DNA of 64,000 nt from Dillenia suffruticosa (taxonomy: Eukaryota; Streptophyta; Magnoliopsida; Dilleniales; Dilleniaceae): the NCBI GenBank assembly GCA_033439265.1, contig JAVTVX010000017.1, forward strand, positions 5,551,001-5,615,000, written 5' to 3'. The notes under the pieces were generated by a model. It did not search any database. It was given only the letters and a program-made list of their open reading frames with translations, and was not told the origin of the DNA. The translations under genes and the position numbers were made by a program. Of the stretch, positions 24,901-35,187 are shown one piece after another. The first letter of the stretch is position 1. The number at the start of each line of letters is the position of its first letter.

Positions 24901-27476
24901 ATTTTCCTTTAATTTGCTAGTGTATCACTAAGATGGATCACCCTGGTGAATGAAAGACTCATCAGAGGTTGAGAAAGCTAATCACAGTGTAACCTGTACA
25001 TAACTGATGTATATCAATGGAAGATGAATTTTCCGGGAGGTTTTCAGCTTCTGTTCTTGCCCAATTGTTCTTCGTTTTTTTGGTATATTTTGTGGAGCTC
25101 AACCTTGAGAGGCACCATTGCCTTAGTTTGTCTCGCTTATTGCAATAATCAGACGAGACATTACATGATCAACAACACCAGCAAACGTGATGAATAGGTG
25201 ACACCAAAGCCTTATCTTCAATGTTTGAACCTTAACCGGAATGTTTGGGGTTACGGCTACGTCTTAGGAAGCCTTGATTCACCAACCTCAATCGCCATCT
25301 CTAGTTTAGCCTAACAAGTACCATTCCCAAACTGAATTTTCAGCCAAAATTTGGTGATCTCGATGTTTATCAAATAAGCATATACCCAAGTCTAATCTAT
25401 ATGGCTGCAAATGAAGATTTGCCCCCAAGCTATATGATATGAACATTTAATATCAAAATAAAATAAGGAATTGACAACTGTGAGGAGATACTAAATTGCC
25501 ATCTTTACCCATAAAGATCTACAAATTTTCAGCGCATGATTGATGTGACAAATGTACCGATTGAGATACATCTTACATGCAAACAAAAGCTTAAGGTTTG
25601 ACATGCAACTGATCATGGAGCAAAAAAGACATGAGAGAGAGATTTCAAATTATGGGAAGAGATTAACGTTTATCATTGCTTGAGGATGTCCAAAACAAGG
25701 AACATCAAAGTTGATCTATGCCCATGCCCTTGTCAAGGACACGGAGACACAAGTAACATGACACAACGCGAGGGAATCAATGTGCACCTTTGTCACTTAG
25801 GTCCCAATCCTTACCATCTTAGGCAATTGCACAACACTGATTCTCCTCCAACAAAACCGGATGGTCTCAATCTATCATGTTTGAAATTAACTTTTAAAAA
25901 TCTATGTGCGACAGATTGCAAGCCTATTAGTTTAAGCTACATGTAGAACAAGTCCCTGTATTTTATTTCAGATGCTCATATTATATTACATTATACTACT
26001 GTGAGCAAGCCATGTGACTACTTTTCTTCCTTTTCTCTCGATGGGTAGTGTTGGAAGTGCATATTATTGTCATTGAAGCACATGATAAGGGGAGGTTTTT
26101 CTCATCCTAAGAGAACATAATCATCGTTTTATTATAATTTAACAAAAACAGTATAGATTTTTATTTCAACTACTCATTTCTGCTTTATCTAATTCTTAAA
26201 CTATTTTTACAAATTTAAACTTAGGATCATGCAGATTACTTTGGTTGCCTAAAAAATTTATATATTTTATAGTTTTGATGGTACAAGTTTACTACCCCTT
26301 TATGAAGTGGGCTGTGTCTCCTCGTATTGATTGTTAAATCATAAATGTACGAAATTGAGGGGGACGGTCAGCCTGTGTCTGACCAACCACTCCCACATGC
26401 AATTTGCAAAAGTTGTATCGAAGAAAGAGAGGAGTGTTTTACAGAGATTTTTTGGGATTATGTAATGAGATGGTTATGCCATCTTTTGACTAATCCTAGT
26501 TGATGGTTCTGTTTTTTTTTTCCCTTAAAAAAACCCAATTAATTGTACTAACATCAGCAATGACCCAAGTACATGCAGAGAGAGAGAAGGAGAGAGAGAG
26601 AGAGCATTAAATTTGTTCTTGGTTCCATATAATCTGTCTTGGGGCAGTATTATTTTATACATGAAGGTCCATTCTGGGTATTATCATCAGCTCAATTGCC
26701 ATTACAATATTACCAGTTTTGTCCATTTGGTCACCCTGGGAGGATTCAATCTCTGACCAGTGCAGTTGAGTCGGTTTGAATGTAGATTTTTGGGATTGTG
26801 GGTTTTATATCTCTGAATCTCAGATCTGGGGTTTGTGCTGCGTTGCGTGGCAGAATCTCCATAAGATTAGATGCAATTTAACACCCACCTCTCAAAGAGG
26901 ACATGTTAAATTTCATTGGAGGGAAATGTACTCAAGGAAAAAGAAAAAAAAAAAAAGAATTGTTCATATAAATGATCATGATTTTTCTTTGAAAACGATT
27001 GAAAACAATTTAAATAATTATGACATTAAAAATATAAATAATTTTACTCTTAGAGCCGTCTCCAAAATTATTTTAAGTTAAGTCATATGTGAGGTCAATA
27101 TTAAAACAGTCACTATGTTTTTTTCTTTTATATTTCGGACTCTATAATTTTGATGTGAATATATAAGAGAATGGCTCAATATTTAGACAAAAATACCATT
27201 TTTCAAGAGTTGGTCATTTAAAGGTTGCCAAGGATTCCCCTCATTAGTTCAATTAAAAATAACAATTTGTTCATAAATGAACCAATGAAGGATTACTCTG
27301 CAATTTTTGAAAAATAGTATATATCAATTTAAAATCAAATACAATAACTTTATAATATAATTATTGACCAAAATATAACCAGAGAGTATAAAATATAAAT
27401 GACCCTAATTTCATTATATATGTATTGTCCCAATGGAGTCTAGTAATTACATGTTCGAATCTCATTGTAATCCAAA

Positions 27477-27514
<38 letters not shown>

Positions 27515-27524
27515 ACGAAAAAAG

Positions 27525-27610
27525 ATCTAAGAGATCCAATTCTAAAAATAGATCTCATAGTACTCGAATTAGATTTAATCGGGTAAAATCCAGTGACGGT
27601 GAAAAAAAAA
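27525..27610 (+). repeat. SINE family A 3' segment with A tail
   Basis: The sequence CGAATTAGATTTAATCGGGT followed by AAAATCCAGTGACGGTG and nine A residues matches the 3' core of the family. The tRNA-like head is not recognisable. Confidence 0.5.
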
Positions 27611-28129
27611 GGTATCTACATATTTTGCTTTTATTTTCATGTGGACTAAGCGACCCACAAACGTTCTCCGGTCATTAACCCCAACAAAAAATCATACATA
27701 TATTTCAAATAAATGAGTCCAAATCAGATGAGGGAAAGGTTTTGGACCACCCGATGCACTTTTTACTTGATTTTTTTTTAATTCAAGATTAGTGACGTGT
27801 ATAAGATAGAAAACAGGCATGTTTGGGTCAACTTAACCTTGAAAATTAATTATTAATTTTTCTTCCCGAATCCTGTCCTGTATGAGTAAAATATAAATAA
27901 TAATTAATAAATAATGATGACCCAAGCATATTTTTAAGTTCAATGGATGCATTGCGTTTTTGAAAATTAATAGCTGTACTTGTCGCCTATGCCAATCTGA
28001 ATATTAAATAAAAGCATATTATAAAAATGGGTTGACATTTTTTTTTTATTTCGATAATGCTGATTAATAATTAGGGTTCTCCAAATCCAACGTGATACTT
28101 GTTATTTGAAGCAAGATCACAAGATCTCT

Positions 28130-28217
28130 AAGAAAACAGTATAATAGTATAAATTCTCCTCTCTCAATCTGATAATTTCATATTCAAATTCTTATATAAT
28201 TATAAAAAAAAAAAAAG
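28130..28217 (+). repeat. SINE family B copy, diverged
   Basis: Reads ATTCTCCTCTCTCAATCTG, then CATATTCAAATTCTTATATA and a 12-base A tail, in the same order as the minus-strand element at 30361-30447. No clear target-site duplication. Confidence 0.5.
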
Positions 28218-28467
28218 ACCACAAGTGGGTTTGGTGGACCAACGGTTCGGAGACCGCTAGAAACTCTTAGAAATATAACAAAATATAGTCATTTCGATTT
28301 TCCACCGTTTGGCCCGTTTTCATATTTATAAGGTTAGTGGCTGATAGATTATATATTATTGTATTTAATTTTATAAAACTTGTTAAACTTGTGGTCACCC
28401 AACGGTAGGATGTAGCTTAGCATGGAAGAGGTATGGGACTAATACCCTGCATCTCCAATTTTTATTT

Positions 28468-28588
28468 GATTAGTGTTTGGTATGATTTGATTGAAATCAA
28501 TCCCATTGATTTGATTAATGCAGCATAGCAACTGAACTTATTACTTGATCAGTGTTTGGTATGATTTGATTGAGATCAATCCCGTTGA
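28468..28588 (+). repeat. Spaced 42-base direct repeat
   Basis: 28468-28509 and 28547-28588 are nearly identical (both carry AGTGTTTGGTATGATTTGAT and ATCAATCCC), differing at about three positions and separated by 37 bases. Nature unknown; possibly part of a degraded MITE or a local duplication. Confidence 0.75.
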
Positions 28589-29059
28589 GTCTGAGAAAAT
28601 TATACAATAATGAGCTTGGGTGCCATGTGATTTACTTCCCTAAGTTGGAAAACTCTAAGAAGCAAATCTCTCTTGTGGTTGTTGAATCCTATAATGGGTT
28701 TGAAATCCCAATGAGTTTGGACCCTGGACACCGATTGGATGAAGCAAATCAATTTAATTAGAATCTGGTTTTGGTCACGTCTTGAGCAATGGCTCTGGCT
28801 ATATGCCAAAAATGTAGTGCCTGATGAGCAGTTGTTCAAAAATTGCCCAAAAGATTACATTTAAAAATGAAAACATATAAAAAAGTTTTAGAATCTTGAT
28901 TAATGGGTAGGTCAAAAAATTCACGTATTATACCTTTTTTATTAACCTAAAGTATTAGCTATTTGCACAAATTTGTCACCAAGCGATAGTGGGACCCCTT
29001 TCTGAGGAAAAGAAAGGAAAAACGTGGTCAGTGTGTGATATGATTGTATAGTTTTTCCT

Positions 29060-29202
29060 ACGCTCCTTTAATTATAAATTTTAAATTCAAGACATATGAA
29101 TAAAAAAATAAGATTTAAGAGAATCAACTTATTAATAGATTTTATAATATTTGAATCAGATTAATCGGATAAAATTTCAATATCAGATAATGATAAGAAA
29201 AA
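29060..29202 (+). repeat. SINE family A copy, diverged
   Basis: The plus strand holds GATTAATCGGATAAAATTTC and ATATCAGATAATGATAAG followed by a short A run, matching the family 3' core; an AAATTCAAG B-box relic lies about 60-70 bases upstream. The 5' end is approximate. Confidence 0.45.
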
Positions 29203-30360
29203 TTCATTTACATCAAATATATGGTTTCCCCAAATCTAATAGCTACTTTTCAACACAATTATTAGAATAAGAGTCATATGCTTATAGGCCATAAGATGAC
29301 CAAATTTGAAATCGTCGAGTAGTTCTAACCTTTAATCAAACAGAACCAAAGTCCCAAGTCCAAGGTGATTGTGACATTAGCCTTAAATTTAAAGCTAGGG
29401 CCTAGGAATAGGATGTTACAGTCACATATATCTTTCTCATTGGAATTTTGATGTATTCAGCTCAAACGTTTGCCAGCCGGGGACACAGGTCACCTTTGTT
29501 GACATTTTATGCAAAATATAGGTCTTAAAAAGTCGAGGGCAGTTAATGGAATCACAAAATAGACCCCCCAAGTACCTCTCACCTAAAAGCCTACCCCATT
29601 AAATTGTGCAGTCAAATGCTTTGAATTTTTCATCTTTCAAACCATGATTTGACATTTCCTTTTTTTTTTTTTTGGTTGAATTTGACTTTCATTTTTGTTT
29701 TCTTTTATTTATTTATTTTTTGTTGTTAACTTTACGTATGAAGAAATATTGATAAAGGTCACTAGCTGATGATACTTCCTTTGGTTTGCAATGCATTTTC
29801 CATAACAAAACTATGTTAAAAGTTTGTGTTTAAAAAAAAAAAAAAAGTAAAGCGTACTTGTGCATTTTGGTGAAGAACGGTATAATGTTGGAAAGAAAAT
29901 AGTTAATTATGAAATTCTCAAAAAAAAAAATTATACGACACAATATAATTTTAATTATTCAGAATAGTTTAGAGATTTTTTGAACATAATATATTAATAA
30001 AATTGAATAATATTAGTATTTTGTCGATTTATCATCAACAATAAGAGAAAACTGATTCTCTCAATTGAACCGGGTAATGGTGAGAATGAAGCAGGTCTGT
30101 ACGAGCAAGCTCGTTCTGTTCTCAAAAGTTCCAAACTGTGCTGTTGGGCCTGGTAGCTATTCATTGGACCTACTTATGCATGAATCAAACCCGGAAGACA
30201 TCTTTTGTTCGGGCTTGATAATAATAAAACCTTATCACTCTTTGGACCATATTACTAAAATTAAGACTTTGGGGGTATTCGCGTAATGGTTCTAGTCATT
30301 ATTTTTGAGAAAATTTTGGGCTTAGATGCTGCTTTACACTAATCGGACAATCCTAATGAT

Positions 30361-30447
30361 TTTTTTTTATTGGTTACACAAGGATTCAAATTCTGAATCT
30401 CAGAGTTGGGAGAGGAGAATTATGACTACCAGACTGTTACCTCGAGA
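30361..30447 (-). repeat. Short SINE (family B) with 14-base TSD
   Basis: On the minus strand this 87-base element runs from an A-box-like AACAGTCTGGTAGTC through a B-box-like ATTTGAATCCT to an A tail. ACAATCCTAATGAT (30347-30360) and ACAATCTTAATGAT (30448-30461) flank it, a 14-base target-site duplication with one difference. It is homologous to 11365-11450. Confidence 0.75.
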
Positions 30448-31089
30448 ACAATCTTAATGATGCCAAAGTATCAATATGGAAAATTGTATCTGAAATTAGT
30501 CTTGATTGCCTTCTAACTCATCAAAACTATGATTTTTTTAAGGGAACAAATTTGGTATCACTATTTTTCCACCCTGGTTACTCAGAAAGCTTCAAGTTGG
30601 TCCTCTCTGTGTCTTGTCCAATTGAAAGGCCATGAATAACATTTCCTGAATTTGCTAAAAGACTTGATGAAGTTAAAAAAGCGTGAAGAAGAATAGGAAA
30701 ATGAGTTCGTAAATAATAAGGTTTGACAAGCAGTTTTTCCCATGTCCGGGAAAATTTTTCATCTTTGATGAGAATCAATGCGTTTAATAAAAAGAACAAT
30801 GGTTTATGTGTTGGGGAGGGTCTTTGGCAGACTAAAAGTAGGAAGAAAATTAGAAGGGAAGGCGGAGGGCTGGGGGGCTTGTTACGGTCCGAGTTGATCC
30901 ATCCAATCTGGTTCTTCTCGTTATCATAGATCACCATCATATTTTGAATCGAAACATCTGCACAAATTATCGTAAGAACAAGAAAAGTCAGCAATAAAAT
31001 CTAACCGTTGATAAAGATATTTAAAACACGAAGAGAAGATCGGACTGTCCTTTAGCCTAATTTACCTCCCATGAGGTTGTCGTCTCTTA

Positions 31090-31530
31090 GATCCTTCTGA
31101 CACCCCTCAAGAATCCCCAAACACACATTTCCCTCTAGAATCTCCAAGAGGCGTCAATGATGATTTCTGGTATATGTTTGTGATTAGAACGATGCGGGTT
31201 GCTGTTGTTTCTGGGACTGAAGTCCACGATGAGTAGACGGAATCCTGTAGAAGCAGGGATAATGAGGAATTGACGACGATGCTAAGTGAAAGAGATTTAG
31301 GAGATGAGGCTGTAAGAGAAATTGTCCAACAGTTGAGAGACTGAACTGGTCGCCGCAAATATAACAGATTTCTCAAAGTTCTTTTCGCAGACTTGAATGT
31401 CCTCGTCATCAATCAAAGCGCTTTTCAGGGCTTCAGCTACTGATTCGGAAAGCTTTCTTTTCTCTGTGCTGGGATCGCCCTTTATTGCTACCATCACTGG
31501 TCCCTTCACTTTCTCCGCTGCTAGTTCCAT
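31090..31530 (-). pseudogene. Decayed P-loop kinase-like gene
   Basis: An ATG at 31530 opens a reading that resembles the start of a plant intronless P-loop NTPase/kinase-like family (GHPGTGKST, then LIDKDD; later VVVDSPLS, from memory). Here the P loop reads GDPSTEKRK, lacking the second Gly and the Ser/Thr, followed by ALIDDEDI. The frame stops at 31297. The next conserved block continues in another frame (LSIVVNSSLS near 31260-31290), which implies at least one frameshift, and family similarity fades towards 31100. It is probably a host-gene fragment that no longer makes an active enzyme. A lineage-specific short protein cannot be fully excluded. Confidence 0.5.
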
Positions 31531-31959
31531 CTCTCTCTCTCTCTGAGTTTCTAAAATCAATATTAGAGCACCGGTAAAAGAAAAAAATCCTAGTTAACGA
31601 TCTTACTTGCTGGCTTAGAATTTCACAGACATTCATCAAACATACCGTGGCCATAGTTTTTCAGGAGGGCGTTTTCGGCGTAAAGCACGTGTTTTTCTTT
31701 AACACGAGGTCTTTGTGGAATCGAAGTCGCAGTCCCCAACCCCAAATCCGTACATTGGACTAGTGATTTGTAGGATGCAATCTTTGCAGTTAATTTACCA
31801 ATTGGGTATAATCTGATTCGGGAGAAGCGTGGCAGCCCTCTAAGTTCATTATTAAAATTCGTTTTCTTTTCGAAATTTTTTAATGGAAAATTGTTTCCTG
31901 CAAACATTGTTTTAATCTTTACGATACTTCCTTTTTTTTTTCGGTTCATTTGATTAAGT

Positions 31960-32140
31960 CACCGCTTAATATTCAAAATTTTATCTTAATTGATTTGGAT
32001 CGATCTGAGTGTCGAGTCTCATTTGAGGGAAATATCTTACAATATTATTTTTTTCGTATTCAGAGAGAATTAAACTCTCGATTTGATTAAGGGACGAAAG
32101 TATCCTTTTCACCTATACCAATAAATGTAGGTATCTCTAC
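31960..32140 (-). repeat. Diverged SINE family A copy
   Basis: The plus strand shows TTATCTTAATTGATTTGGATC, then AGAGAATTAAACTCTCGATT and CCAATAAATG, in the order of the 3' core, B box and head of copies 511-737 and 5144-5325. Ends are approximate and divergence is high. Confidence 0.4.
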
Positions 32141-33010
32141 GATACTTTCCGCATGTACAATTGTCGAGCCTAACAATTTTACAAAACGGGTTTGGGAGTA
32201 TCTCATCGCAACTACGTACTTATATATATACATAATTACATACTAAAATTTCAAAATAATAATTTTAACTCAAATATTGGTATTACTAATTAAATTTTAA
32301 ATTATTCAATACGAATAAAATATTATAAATTGGCCTAATACAACACACAAACAGATATATGATTGATACAATATAAGCTGATGTTTGATCGAAACTTTCA
32401 AAATAAGTTAATATTTTAATTGAGATAATATGAATTAATTTTTTCAAAGATTTAGTAGAAAATATGAGAAATACTGTTTATATGGGTGAATATATAACAA
32501 TATTAACAACATATTTCAACTTGCCATCAAAGAAATTCGGTGTTTCCAAATTTAATTCATGTTTTTGATTTGGGTCTTTGTTTGTAGTTAAATTCATATG
32601 CAGGAGAGTTCGATTTTGGCAGAAGAAAAGGAAGATGAAACATAGAGATAACCCCTCCAGGCAAGCAAGCCATAGTTGCCAATGGGACACTGAGGTCTCT
32701 TCTTGGATAATTCCGCACTCCTTTAATACAATATATGTATATACATATATACTAAAACAACATCCTTTGCTTTGCTAATCAGAAAAAAACAACGGAAGGC
32801 GGAAAGAGAAACCCTGCATCCGACATTTCTTTAGATAGATAGGAGTGGGAAATAGAATCGCTTATTGCAGCTTCAAAAGCCATTCCTTTCTCTCATTCAA
32901 AATTTTGCTTGGGTATATATGAATACCATGACTCAATTCTTCACATGAATAGTATTTCTTCTTCTAACCTCGAAAACCTACTTTGAATTTCCCTAGTTAT
33001 AATCATATCC

Positions 33011-33895
33011 ATGTCGTTGAGTCCTCCTCGGGTAAGGTCCAATGGCAGCAGAAGATACAATCTCTACTGGTGCCACCATTGCCACCAGACTGTTAGGATA
33101 GCTGCAAACAACCCTTCAGAGCTCATCTGTCCACGTTGTTTTGGCGAGTTTCTATACGAGATCAATGCAACTAGACCAGGACTACGACTAGTCATTCACT
33201 TCACCCAATTTGATCCCTCCCCTGAAGCCCGTATGCTAGAAGCACTCACGCTGATGCTCGACCCACCAGCCGGACTGCGTAATTACAGACTATTAGACAC
33301 AGACGAATGGGAGCCAGAAGCGGGAATTCTAGCGCGTCCTTGGCCTGGGATAATCATGAGAAGATCCGGTCCTGCTAGGCCAATCAGACCCATTTCTCGC
33401 CCAGAGAATCGAGTTCCACCAGCTTTTGATCCACGCAACTACTTTGTTGGTCCAGGGCTGAATGAGCTCATTGAAGAGCTGACCCAAAATGACCGGCCGG
33501 GTCCCCCTCCTGCGCCTCCTTCAGTAATCGATGCAGTGCCAACAGTGAAAATCACGGAAGAGCATTTGTTGAATGATTCACATTGTCCGGTATGTAAAGA
33601 AGAGTTCAAGATTGGTGGGGATGCAAAGGAGTTGCCTTGCAAGCACATATATCATTTGGAGTGCATAGTGCCCTGGTTGCAGCTTCACAATTCTTGTCCA
33701 GTTTGTAGGCTAGAGGTGCCTGTGCCAGCATCTTTGGAATGTAATCACTCAGAAAACAATGAGTCTGATAGTTCTCGCAATGGGCATGAAAGGAACCACC
33801 GACCCTTTAGGTGGGGACACTTGACCTCCATATGGCCATTTTGGTCTAGGTACAGACCTCTAAATTTGGAAAGCGACGCTGCTCGTGGAGGTTAG
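33011..33895 (+). CDS. Zinc-ribbon/RING-H2 E3 ubiquitin ligase
   Basis: Intronless, 294 residues. An N-terminal zinc ribbon (C21-x2-C24 and C40-x2-C43, in YWCHHCHQ and ICPRCFGEF) is followed by a Pro/Arg-rich linker and a RING-H2 domain with all eight ligands: C192, C195, C210, H212, H215, C218, C229, C232 (HCPVCKEEF, LPCKHIYH, WLQLHNSCPVC). The C-terminus is Trp-rich (HLTSIWPFWSRY). This arrangement is that of the RNF126/RING1-like cytosolic E3 ligases, which take ubiquitin from an E2 and pass it to substrates; plant relatives are often stress-induced. The substrate cannot be told. Pro221-Trp222 is present; it sits in the usual E2-contact position. No signal peptide or membrane span. The start is the first Met of the conserved N-terminus. 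Confidence 0.92.
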   Translation: MSLSPPRVRSNGSRRYNLYWCHHCHQTVRIAANNPSELICPRCFGEFLYEINATRPGLRLVIHFTQFDPSPEARMLEALTLMLDPPAGLRNYRLLDTDEWEPEAGILARPWPGIIMRRSGPARPIRPISRPENRVPPAFDPRNYFVGPGLNELIEELTQNDRPGPPPAPPSVIDAVPTVKITEEHLLNDSHCPVCKEEFKIGGDAKELPCKHIYHLECIVPWLQLHNSCPVCRLEVPVPASLECNHSENNESDSSRNGHERNHRPFRWGHLTSIWPFWSRYRPLNLESDAARGG

Positions 33896-35187
33896 TGTTG
33901 AATGCCTAAACCTTTAAATCTCATTCAACAATAGCATTGGCTTTTCCTTGTGATTGCATGAAAGTAACTAAAACAAGGTAAACTAATAGTGTACCACCAA
34001 ATGCACTACACTAAGAAAATGAAAATAAATAAAAATTGGAATGAAAAAGGAAATGCATAAAAAGGGTAGCTTAACCTGTATTCCCTTTCCTAGAAAACAG
34101 GTACGCTCTGCTTGTACGAATTTTCAGATGCATACATTATATCTGTTCACCGTAGTCTTTCCTACCGATTGCGCTGAACTTGTCTTTTTTAACAGCAAAC
34201 TCATGGTGGCATTCTTGCTCTATTCTTTAGTCCCTTAATGTTGCTGTTGGTGTAAGAAGTGGCCCATCAAATTTGCAACAGAAAGGAATGTAAGTACGTA
34301 TATCTACTCTTGAGAGGCTAGCACATAATCTGATTCCATCTGCAATTCTTGTGAACAACTCAGTCAACGCTTCATTTGAAAATTCTATGCGTTGCAGTGT
34401 TGCTTAAATTATCATTCAGTGACCCCTCTTGCTCTTGGTCGAATGCCATCCATGAACATAGTCTTCACAGATGATAATGATTCCTTTTCATATTTTTCTG
34501 GTGTAGGCTCGTATAATAGACTAATGTCAGTTGCAAGCAAGAAGGGTACGTCAACATATGGCTTCAGCGGTATCACTTGGTCTAAGACAATGAATGGCAT
34601 TTGAGAGTCCAATCTTCCTTACAGTGAAGTGGTGCGTCCAGACTTGTCTGGGGTCACTGCAATGCCATATTCAAGTCATAATGTCCTTTGGGGACAGCTC
34701 AAACGGTAGAATCTCTCCACTTCTATCCTCCCTTCTCCGGTTCAAACCTGTTTGGTTGCATCTTATTGTACCAAAAAAAAAAAAAAATTCAAGTCATAAT
34801 AACCAAGCAACCAAGGATAATGATGCCTAGGAATAATTCCACTCCAGAATTCAGCTCAATTAAACGGCACAAAAAAATGTACTAAATGTATAAACATTTC
34901 ATATCAAAAGTTATTGCTAGTTACGAATGTCATACAATTTGAGTAAGCCCCACTTGTCATAGAGCTCAACATTTGGGTAATATTAATCAGATACTTATCC
35001 TTTCTGCTATTATCAGCATCTGTTTAATGCAACAATTGACTCCCGCCACCAAGTGATCAAACTTCAACCATTAAAGAAACCACCTTTTTGTGCTACCATT
35101 TGGAAGCATAGTTGTTCGGTAAAGAAAATTAGGAGCTCAAAACAGTCTCCCTCTTCCTATAAAAATTAATCTGCAATATTTCCCAAT
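33896..35187. other. Convergent 3' spacer between RING and trans-editing genes
   Basis: Contains the 3' regions of two convergent genes and one clean SINE insertion (34683-34786). No further gene is recognised. Confidence 0.65.
34683..34786 (+). repeat. Young-looking tRNA-derived SINE with perfect 14-base TSD
   Basis: The 104-base insert has a tRNA-like head GGGACAGCTCAAACGGTAGA (A box region), a good B box GGTTCAAACCT, and a 15-base poly(A). It is bracketed by ATTCAAGTCATAAT at 34669-34682 and 34787-34800, an exact 14-base duplication, so both ends and orientation are certain. Confidence 0.88.

Larger units (their letters stand above)
24901..31089. other. Intergenic spacer after the MORN gene
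   Basis: After the MORN 3' region I see no gene. It holds SINE family A segments (27525-27610, about 29060-29202), family B copies (about 28130-28217, 30361-30447), an AT microsatellite (27482-27510), an AG run (26577-26604) and a pair of 42-base direct repeats (28468-28509 and 28547-28588). Small ORFs at 25680-25946, 26776-27081 and 30065-30286 resemble nothing I recognise. Confidence 0.6.

Noticed and set aside
28395-28460. tRNA-like stretch with a good A box (TAGCTTAGCATGG)
   Set aside because: No B box or complementary acceptor stem at tRNA spacing; more likely a SINE head relic.
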